From: Defluviicoccus sp.
GTDB lineage: Bacteria; Pseudomonadota; Alphaproteobacteria; MPNO01
Direction: 5' to 3'
Assembly: GCA_028820505.1 (NCBI GenBank)
Contig: JAPPIT010000061.1
Coordinates: 1 to 64,000, forward strand
Length of the DNA stretch: 64,000 bases
A program made the translations under genes and the position numbers. The notes below the pieces were generated by a model. The model saw only the letters and a program-made list of their open reading frames with translations. It searched no databases and was not told the origin of the DNA. Of the stretch, positions 47,708 to 54,477 are shown in pieces (position 1 is the stretch's first letter; every line of letters begins with the position of its first letter).

Positions 47708-48525
47708 CAGCGTACGCGTCGAAGCGCCGGCCGGGTGAATTCGCTGTCCTGGAGATTGTTGCGGAACCGGAAATCGGTCCACTTGAGCACCGTGCTCGCG
47801 CCGGTCAGGTGGTTCTTCATCGTCTGTTGCCCGGCCCGCCAGTACCGGTCCAGATATTGCCGATAGTTCGCAAAAGTCAGCGTCTTCAGATGGGAGCCCT
47901 TCCGGTCGTAAAGCTCCATCTTCCAGGTTCGGCGCTCGCCCGTATCCTGCCAGACGATTTTGCGGCTGTATCCGGATTTCCTGTCCAGGGGAAATTGCTC
48001 GGTCACCGTGCAGTCGAGTTCGCCGCAAGGTTCGTCGCGAAGATATTTGTATGTGTATTCCTCCACTTCGGGAGGGCTCATGTCTTCGTAGGAAAACTCG
48101 CTGCCCATGAACGACCCCGAACGCCGGGACGCGTTGATGCGTTTAACCCTTTTCAGCGCGGGCAGATATAACCACTGGTCGTCCGGCGTGTTGGCGTGGG
48201 CGTGGGTCAGCAGCGCCGTCCCCGCGACGTCCCGCGGCCGATCGAACACGAACAGGCTCTTGTCGCCGTCTCCCCGCACCTCCAGGACCTTGAAGCGCAT
48301 CTGGCGGACGCTTTCCCGGCCGTGCCGGTCGCGCAGCACCATCGTCATTCCGGCGGTGAAATCCCCGAAGCCCTCGTTGCGGGCGCTTGCGTCGCGCGCA
48401 ATCCGCAGCCCCTTTTCCTCCGGCGTTTCTTCCCGGGCGAGGCCATGCGCGGCGGGCAGCAGGAAGCACGCCCATGCGAGAAGGAGGGCGCTGAACGAAA
48501 TACCGCGGGTGCGCGGGATGGCCAT
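47707..48525 (-). CDS. LolA-like outer-membrane lipoprotein-sorting protein
   Basis: A 272-residue periplasmic protein, signal peptide about 1-28 (ISFSALLLAWACFLLPAAHG). The body 'GFGDFTAGMTMVLRDRHGRE', 'FVFDRPRDVAGTALLTHAH' and 'DDQWLYLPALKRVKRINASRR' matches the LolA-fold family (outer-membrane lipoprotein-sorting protein) that is typically encoded next to MMPL/RND transporters and a DUF1302-type barrel. Such proteins bind lipid-like ligands in a half-barrel. First gene of the leftward operon, divergent from the RiPP precursor. Confidence 0.85.
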   Translation of the reverse strand: MAIPRTRGISFSALLLAWACFLLPAAHGLAREETPEEKGLRIARDASARNEGFGDFTAGMTMVLRDRHGRESVRQMRFKVLEVRGDGDKSLFVFDRPRDVAGTALLTHAHANTPDDQWLYLPALKRVKRINASRRSGSFMGSEFSYEDMSPPEVEEYTYKYLRDEPCGELDCTVTEQFPLDRKSGYSRKIVWQDTGERRTWKMELYDRKGSHLKTLTFANYRQYLDRYWRAGQQTMKNHLTGASTVLKWTDFRFRNNLQDSEFTRPALRRVR

Positions 48526-48827
48526 GTTGCATTGTATCTCGCACCCCCGGAACAAATGAAGCGCCGGATTTGCCGGAAATCCCGGGACGCGTATTCGCGG
48601 CGTGGGATTCGCGATCCGGCGCCACCGCATCGAGCCGAACGGCGGCGGACGGTTATAACGAAGCCTTCTGCGCTATGTCCCCCAGCGTTATTGAATCATA
48701 TACAAATAACATCATGCATAGACAAAAATGTAATGTTTCAATGTCTTGACCTTATTAAATCGTCATGTCACGGTCGCCCGACCATGTGCTGGCGGGCCCG
48801 TCACGTGGAACGTCAAGGAGAATTGCG
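48526..48827. promoter_or_regulatory. Divergent regulatory gap of the RiPP cluster
   Basis: A 302-base gap between the LolA-like gene (leftward) and the precursor (rightward). Positions about 48688-48770 form an AT-rich island, strongly unlike the surroundings. Candidate elements include TTGACC (48746-48751) and TTGAAT (48691-48696), but I see no clearly spaced -10, so an alternative sigma factor or activator dependence is possible. TACAAT-like text close to the LolA ATG on the other strand suggests a near-leaderless transcript there. No gene in this gap. Confidence 0.5.
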
Positions 48828-49079
48828 ATGAGAAGTGGCGACGAGATGCTGCAGCAGATTGTCGAGAAGTCCGCGCTGGACGCGGATTTCAGGCAACAGC
48901 TTCTGGCAGATCCGAAGACGACCATCAGCGCGGAGTTGGGCATTACCATTCCCGATTCCATGAACGTCGTGGTCCATGAGAGCGACATGCAGACGGTGCA
49001 TCTCGCGTTGCCGCCGGACCCGAACATTACCGAGGAGCAGCTGGAAGCGATCTCGGCCGGTCTCTGCTGCTGCTGGTAG
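48828..49079 (+). CDS. RiPP precursor peptide, NHLP leader with LCCCW core
   Basis: An 83-residue peptide with a perfect ribosome site (AAGGAG, 7-base spacing). Residues 1-73 form a nitrile-hydratase-alpha-like leader (NHLP family): 'IVEKSALDADFRQQLLADPK', 'ISAELGITIPDSMNVVVHES', 'TVHLALPPDPNITEEQLEA'. The end reads ISAG-LCCCW. A C39 peptidase cut after Ala-Gly would free a pentapeptide of Leu, three Cys and Trp. The three Cys are natural substrates for the cluster's YcaO protein (thiazolines), and the Trp for the halogenase-like enzyme. The leader resembles the N terminus of the protein at 57439, including the F-R-x-x-L-L-A-x-P, TI, VH and LPP positions. Confidence 0.88.
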   Translation: MRSGDEMLQQIVEKSALDADFRQQLLADPKTTISAELGITIPDSMNVVVHESDMQTVHLALPPDPNITEEQLEAISAGLCCCW

Positions 49080-49112
49080 ACCCGGCGGTCGGCGGATTTT
49101 GCGTTCGTGCAT

Positions 49113-49146
49113 GGCTCGAACCGGCTTGTCGACGCCGGTTCGAACC
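49113..49146 (+). other. Stem-loop between precursor and MMPL genes
   Basis: A 13-bp stem (49113-49125 with 49134-49146, one G-U position) and 8-base loop TTGTCGAC. No T-run follows. It sits 34 bases after the precursor stop; such hairpins often stabilise the precursor mRNA or partly stop transcription so that the precursor is made in excess over the downstream genes. Confidence 0.6.
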
Positions 49147-49193
49147 TTGACGTATAGAAACTTCTCGAACGGGACGCGGGCGGCGCCGGTCCC

Positions 49194-51542
49194 GTGGACG
49201 AGCGTGGCATAACGAGAGGTCGATTCGCCGCCCGATTTGCCGAACGGGTGCTCTCGGCCCGTTGGGCGGTCATCCTGATCGCGCTGCTCTTGGTTGCGGC
49301 CGCGGGGAGCGGCATTGCCCGGCTCGAATTCTCGGCCAATTACCGCATCTTCTTCGACGGCGACAATCCGCAGCTTCTGGCGCTGGAAGCGCTAGAGAAC
49401 ACGTACGGGAAGAACGAAAATCTCGTCTTCCTGATCGTTCCGGACGACGGTGACGCCACGTCCGAAAGCGCGCTCGCCGCCGCCGTCTGGCTCACGGACA
49501 AGGCCTGGCGGACGCCCTATTCGAGGCGTGTCGACTCGCTCGCCAATTTTCAATACACGACCGCCGACGGCGACGATTTGTACGTGCGGGACCTCGTCGA
49601 CCCGCAAGAGCTGAACCGGGCGGAAACCCGGGCGCGAATCCGCGCCGTGGCCTCGTCCGACCCGCGTATCGCGGGCAGCATGCTGGCCCGGAACGCCGAT
49701 GTCAGCGTCGTGAACGTCACCGTCGAACTGCCCGAGGAAGGCCTGCTGGAGGCCGTGGCCGAGGTTGCCGAATTCGGCAGATCGGCCGCCGCGGAGGCGG
49801 AAGAGCGTTTCCCCGGCATAGACCTCCGCCTCGTCGGCACGGTCATGGTCAACCAGACCTTCCTGGAAGCCTCGATCGAGAGCCAGATGATCTTCCTGCC
49901 CGCGAGCCTTCTGCTCATGGCCCTGGTCCTTGGCGTCCTCACCCGGGGCTGGGCGGGGGTGGCGGCGACCGGGGCGGTGATCGTCTTTTCCATTCTCGCG
50001 TCGATGGGGCTCGGCATATGGGCCGGCCTTCCGTTTTCCCCGCCGGTCTCGCCGGCCCCGACCATCGTCCTGATGATCGTCGTGGCGAACTGCGTGCACC
50101 TGCTGGTGAGCCTGCAGCAATCCCTGCGCGCGGGGGCCTCGAAGCACGATGCGATCGTGGAATCGATCGGGCTCAACCTGACCCCGGTGTTTCTGGCCAG
50201 CCTCACGACGGCGCTGGGTTTCCTGAGCATGAACTTCTCCGAGGTGCCGCCCTATCGTCATCTCGGCAACTTCGTCGCTATCGGGATCGCCGCCTGCTTC
50301 ATCCTCTCCGTCACCTTCATGCCGGCGCTGCTTTCGCTTCTCCCCTTGCGCGCCCCGAGGGACCGCGGGCGCCGCGGACCCACGATGAACGCGCTGGCGG
50401 GATCCGTGTTGCGCCACAGAAAGCCGCTGCTCTGGGGATGGGCGGCGATCGTGGCCCTGATGGCGGTGGCCATTCCGCGCAACGAGCTGAACGACGTGTT
50501 GGCCCATTTCTTCGACAAGAGCGTCGAATTCCGGCAGGACACGGATTTCATGGACGAACGGCTGAGCGGCAATACCCTGCTCGAATACTCGCTTCACGCA
50601 CCGGTCGAGGGCGGCGTCACCGATCCCGGTTTCCTCGCGGACGTCTCGAATTTCGCGGCGTGGTTCCGGAAGCAGCCCCCGGTACGCCACGTTTCGGCGA
50701 TCACCGACACCTTCCGGCAACTCAACAAGAGCATGAACGGCGACGACCCGGACGCCTACCGGATCCCGGAAAGCAAGCCGCTGGCGGCGCAATATTTGTT
50801 GCTCTACGAGCTCTCGCTTCCCGAGGGGCTGAACCTGAACAACCGGATCGACAGATCCAGGTCGGCCACGCGCGTGACCGTATCGGCGGAGACGCTGTCT
50901 TCGAAAGAGCTGCTCGAACTGAACGCCCGCGCCCAGGCCTGGCTGAAGGAAAACGCGCCGCAAGTCGCGGACGTCAACAGCACCGGCCCCTCGGCGCTGT
51001 TCGCCTATATCGGGCAGCGCAACATCCGCGCCATGGCGGTCGGCACCGTCGTCGTGCTGCTGGCCATTTCCGGCATTCTCCTCGTCGCCCTGCGATCGCT
51101 GCGGCTGGGCCTGATAAGCATCGTTCCCAACCTGGTTCCCGCGGTGCTCGGCCTGGGCGTCTGGGGGCTGACGGTCGGACAGGTCGGGCTGTCGCTGTCG
51201 GTGGTGGTGGCCATGACGGTGGGGATCGTCGTCGACGACACGGTGCATTTCCTCAGCAAGTACCGGCGCGCGCGGCTGGAATACGGGCACGGCCCGGAAG
51301 ACGCGGTTCGCTACGCCTTCGACACGGCGGGGCGGGCCGTGTTCACCACCACGGTCGTGCTGGTGGCCGGTTTCCTGATCCTGGTGTTTTCCCCGTTCGT
51401 TCCCACCGCGCAGGTGGGGGTCCTGACCGCGACGATCATCTTCTTCGCGCTGATCGCCGACCTGTCCCTCCTGCCGGCGCTGCTGACGGCGCTGGACCGG
51501 CGTTCGGAAGCGCGCGCCGGCCCGGTCGAGCCGGCCGCATGA
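49194..51542 (+). CDS. MMPL/RND-family transporter
   Basis: A 782-residue inner-membrane transporter in two similar halves, each with one leading membrane segment (about 22-42 and 398-415), a periplasmic domain, and a five-segment bundle (about 240-380 and 610-770). The second bundle carries 'VVAMTVGIVVDDTVHFLSKYRRA', the RND proton-relay Asp pair. These export lipids, sterols or hydrophobic small molecules, usually with LolA-like and DUF1302-like partners, which here lie in the divergent operon. Start GTG at 49194. Inside the RiPP operon, so it may carry the mature product or a lipid partner. Confidence 0.88.
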   Translation: MDERGITRGRFAARFAERVLSARWAVILIALLLVAAAGSGIARLEFSANYRIFFDGDNPQLLALEALENTYGKNENLVFLIVPDDGDATSESALAAAVWLTDKAWRTPYSRRVDSLANFQYTTADGDDLYVRDLVDPQELNRAETRARIRAVASSDPRIAGSMLARNADVSVVNVTVELPEEGLLEAVAEVAEFGRSAAAEAEERFPGIDLRLVGTVMVNQTFLEASIESQMIFLPASLLLMALVLGVLTRGWAGVAATGAVIVFSILASMGLGIWAGLPFSPPVSPAPTIVLMIVVANCVHLLVSLQQSLRAGASKHDAIVESIGLNLTPVFLASLTTALGFLSMNFSEVPPYRHLGNFVAIGIAACFILSVTFMPALLSLLPLRAPRDRGRRGPTMNALAGSVLRHRKPLLWGWAAIVALMAVAIPRNELNDVLAHFFDKSVEFRQDTDFMDERLSGNTLLEYSLHAPVEGGVTDPGFLADVSNFAAWFRKQPPVRHVSAITDTFRQLNKSMNGDDPDAYRIPESKPLAAQYLLLYELSLPEGLNLNNRIDRSRSATRVTVSAETLSSKELLELNARAQAWLKENAPQVADVNSTGPSALFAYIGQRNIRAMAVGTVVVLLAISGILLVALRSLRLGLISIVPNLVPAVLGLGVWGLTVGQVGLSLSVVVAMTVGIVVDDTVHFLSKYRRARLEYGHGPEDAVRYAFDTAGRAVFTTTVVLVAGFLILVFSPFVPTAQVGVLTATIIFFALIADLSLLPALLTALDRRSEARAGPVEPAA

Positions 51543-51610
51543 CCCATCGCCGAAAAGGCGCCGGAAGGCGGGAACCGGGGTGCCCGAGGTCCGGGAATCC
51601 CAGGTTCCCC

Positions 51611-51677
51611 TTGACCTCGACCCGACAAGATTGCATATGATCTGACCAATTTTCGCTCAAGACGAGCGAGATTTTTT
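51611..51677 (+). promoter_or_regulatory. Promoter-like element followed by attenuator-like hairpin
   Basis: TTGACC (51611-51616) and TATGAT (51636-51641) are spaced by 19 bases. They are followed by a short stem TCGCTC/GAGCGA (51653-51658 with 51664-51669) and six T (51672-51677), the form of a weak intrinsic terminator. It lies upstream of the HlyD-like gene and could set how much transcription reaches the export and modification genes. Confidence 0.4.
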
Positions 51678-51713
51678 GTCTTTTCCATCGCAACGACAAG
51701 GCGGCAGGCGGTC

Positions 51714-52265
51714 GTGTTCAACAATCCCCTGGACTCGTTTCACAACACTGTGGCCGAAGCGAAGGAAGAACGCGAACAACTCGACCGCCTGCTGACGATT
51801 TCCACGCCGCGGGAGCGTTTGCTTGTCGGCGTAATCGCCGCATTGCTCGTCATTCTCGCGGTATGGTTGTTCTTCGGTACCGTATCCCGTAGCGTCGCGG
51901 TAAACGGCGTCCTGGTGGAGCCCGACGCAACTTCGCTCGCGGACAACCGCTCCGTGCAGGCGGTCGTCTGGGTGTCGAGCGGCGTAGCGCCGCGCGTCGG
52001 AACCGGGATGCGGGCGCTGATAGAGCTGCATGAGACGGACGGGAAAGCGGACGCGCTCGACGGAAAGATCGTGGAAATTTCGATCGTGCCCTTGCCCCGG
52101 CGGCTGACGACGCTCAAGTCACCGGCGCCGATGTCCGTCCGCCGCGTCGTCATCTCGCTCGACAAGAGCGCCGATGTCGCGCCGCTTGCAGGCAGGGAAT
52201 GCCGGATCGTCATCGAAACGGGCAGGCAATCTCCGATCGCGCTTCTGTTGGCGAGGCAATCGTAA
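51714..52265 (+). CDS. Short HlyD-like adaptor of the NHLM export system
   Basis: A 183-residue protein with an N-terminal cytoplasmic charged part (1-34), one membrane segment (about 36-55) and a periplasmic beta-domain ('VAVNGVLVEPDATSLADNRS', 'VAPRVGTGMRALIELH'). The layout and position, directly before two ABC genes, match the NHLM bacteriocin-system HlyD protein, but it is short and lacks the long coiled coil and much of the second barrel. It could be a minimal adaptor or a reduced form. GTG start; RBS-like AGGCGG nearby. The stop is 1 base before the next ATG. Confidence 0.7.
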   Translation: MFNNPLDSFHNTVAEAKEEREQLDRLLTISTPRERLLVGVIAALLVILAVWLFFGTVSRSVAVNGVLVEPDATSLADNRSVQAVVWVSSGVAPRVGTGMRALIELHETDGKADALDGKIVEISIVPLPRRLTTLKSPAPMSVRRVVISLDKSADVAPLAGRECRIVIETGRQSPIALLLARQS

Positions 52266-52266
52266 G

Positions 52267-54477
52267 ATGTCGCAGCGCGCCTCCAAGGAGGACAAAAGCA
52301 AGGCCGCCCCGGACACATCGAAACGAAGAGTAACAACGCCGGTTCTGTTGCAGATGCATGCATCGGAATGCGGCGCCGCCTGTCTCGGCAGCGTACTGGC
52401 CTATTTCGGACGCTGGGTGCCGCTTTCCGAATTGCGCGAAAAATGCGAGGTAAGCCGCGACGGCAGCAGCGCCGCGAGCATCCTGCGCGCTTCCAGACAC
52501 TACGGTCTCGAATGCAACGGGCTCAGCATCCGCGCCGAACAGCTCAAGAAACTGCAGCTGCCCCTGATATTGTTTTGGCAATTCAGTCATTTCGTCGTTT
52601 TCGAAGGCTTCGACGGCCGCAACTATTACCTCAACGATCCGTCTACCGGACGACGCAGGCTTTCCGCCGACGAGTTCGACAAGAGCTACAGCGGCATCGC
52701 GCTGCGATTCGAGCGCGGCGACGATTTCGCTCCCGGTGGAGAGCCGCCCGGTCTGTTCGCGCAATTGGGCAATCTGCTCGGCGGATCGTGGAACGTGCTT
52801 ACCGGGGTAATTGCGTGCGGCGTGATGCTGACGTTGCTGGCGCTTATCGTTCCCGCGTCTCTCTCCGTTTTCGTGGACGATGTTTTGGATCACCACGGGC
52901 CGTGGGGCGGGCTGGTGGCGGCCCTCATTGGCGGCGGCGTCCTGGTTTACGTCCTGTCGCTGCTCAAGCACCGGTTCCTGAAGCGGCTCTCGATCCGGAT
53001 TTCGGTGATCGGTTACAGCCGCGGCCTGTCGCGCCTGCTGCGGCTGCCGGTGGAATTCTTCGAACACAGGCTGGCGGGCGATCTGACCGATCGGGTCTCC
53101 TCCATCGACAGGATCGCGAAAAATCTGACGGACCGGTTTCTGGTGCTCCTTGTCGACATGGCGATGAGCGCGGTTCTGGTGGCCGCGATGCTGGTCTACG
53201 ATGCCCTGCTCACGCTGATCGTGCTGTTGCTGGCGGTTCTGCACGGCCTGCTCGCCCACCTCCTCAACCGGCTTCGGGCCGTTCGAAGCCAGGCGATGAG
53301 GCGCGAGCAGGGGCTGCTGATCGGCGTCGGCATGCAGATGCTGCGTCCTGCGGACAATTTGCGCATGACGGGGGCCGACGACCGGTTCTTCTCGCGCTGG
53401 AGCGGTCAGCAGGCGCGCGAGCTGCATGCGCGCCAGCTCTATTCCGAACTGGCGTCGGTCAATACCGCGCTCCCGGGCCTGATCGCCGCGCTCCGCGGCG
53501 CGGCGATCCTGGGCATCGGGGGAAGCCTGGTCCTGGCGGGGGAAATGACGCTCGGGACGCTCGTCGGTTTCTATATCCTGGCGGAGATGTTTCTGGCGCC
53601 CGTGGGGCGCTTCCTGGAGTTCGCCGACAGGCGCCAGGCGCTGGCGACCGATCTGCAGCGTCTCGACGACATCTCCAGGACCGCCGAAGACCCCGTGTTC
53701 AGCCGCCGCGACCCGGAATCGGAGTCGATCCCCACGTTCAACGGCCGGCTCCAGCTCGCGGACCAGCTCGAGCTGAGGAACGTCACCTTCGGTTTCAACA
53801 GGAGCCGGCCGCCCCTGATAAAGGACTTCAACCTCACGATCGCGCCCGGGCAGCGGGTTGCGGTCGTCGGTCCCAGCGGTTCCGGCAAATCGACCCTGGC
53901 GCGCCTGGTTTCCGGTGTCTATCAGCCATGGTCGGGCGAAATCCTGTTCGACGGCCATCCGCGGGACGAGATTCCCGAGGAAGTGCTGCGCCAGTCCGTT
54001 TCCATGGTGGATCAGGAAGTCGTGCTGTTCTCCGCGTCGCTCCGCGACAACATCACCCTGTTGAACCCGGCCGTTCCGGACGAGGCCATCTTCGCAGCGA
54101 CGCGAGACGCCCAGATCCACGACGAAATCCTGCTCAGGCCGCACGGATATTCGACCCCTGTCGAGGAAGGCGGGGCGAATTTCAGCGGCGGCCAGCAGCA
54201 AAGGCTGGAAATCGCCCGCGCGCTGGTGGGCAATCCGACGGTGCTCATCCTTGACGAGGCGACGAGCGCTCTCGATGCCGCGACGGAGGAGCATGTCGAC
54301 GACGCCCTGCGGCGCCGCGGCGTCACCTGCCTGATCGTGGCGCACCGGCTGAGCACGGTGCGGGATTGCGACGAAATCATCGTGCTGGACAAGGGCGTCG
54401 AAGTGCAGCGCGGCACGCACGAAGAGCTGATCGCGGACCGGGACGGCACGTACTACAGGCTCGTCAGGTCGGGCTGA
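52267..54477 (+). CDS. C39 peptidase-containing ABC exporter (NHLM type)
   Basis: A 736-residue exporter. The N-terminal C39 peptidase keeps Gln29, catalytic Cys35 (HASECGAACLGS), His108 (FSHFVVFEG) and Asp124 (NDPSTG). Six membrane segments follow (about 190-440) and the ATPase domain has Walker A GPSGSGKST (near 536), signature FSGGQQQR, Walker B LILDEATSALD. Such proteins cut the NHLP/double-Gly-type leader and export the core in one step. The stop overlaps the next ATG by one base (TGATG). It is therefore the best candidate for cleavage at ISAG-LCCCW. Confidence 0.93.
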   Translation: MSQRASKEDKSKAAPDTSKRRVTTPVLLQMHASECGAACLGSVLAYFGRWVPLSELREKCEVSRDGSSAASILRASRHYGLECNGLSIRAEQLKKLQLPLILFWQFSHFVVFEGFDGRNYYLNDPSTGRRRLSADEFDKSYSGIALRFERGDDFAPGGEPPGLFAQLGNLLGGSWNVLTGVIACGVMLTLLALIVPASLSVFVDDVLDHHGPWGGLVAALIGGGVLVYVLSLLKHRFLKRLSIRISVIGYSRGLSRLLRLPVEFFEHRLAGDLTDRVSSIDRIAKNLTDRFLVLLVDMAMSAVLVAAMLVYDALLTLIVLLLAVLHGLLAHLLNRLRAVRSQAMRREQGLLIGVGMQMLRPADNLRMTGADDRFFSRWSGQQARELHARQLYSELASVNTALPGLIAALRGAAILGIGGSLVLAGEMTLGTLVGFYILAEMFLAPVGRFLEFADRRQALATDLQRLDDISRTAEDPVFSRRDPESESIPTFNGRLQLADQLELRNVTFGFNRSRPPLIKDFNLTIAPGQRVAVVGPSGSGKSTLARLVSGVYQPWSGEILFDGHPRDEIPEEVLRQSVSMVDQEVVLFSASLRDNITLLNPAVPDEAIFAATRDAQIHDEILLRPHGYSTPVEEGGANFSGGQQQRLEIARALVGNPTVLILDEATSALDAATEEHVDDALRRRGVTCLIVAHRLSTVRDCDEIIVLDKGVEVQRGTHEELIADRDGTYYRLVRSG

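Noticed and set aside
48746..48979. A 77-codon plus-strand frame overlapping the precursor
   Set aside because: Shadow of the precursor in another frame without a ribosome site; the precursor has a perfect one and a family leader.
49113..49146. Rho-independent terminator after the precursor
   Set aside because: Stem is good but no T-run follows, so it was listed only as a stem-loop.
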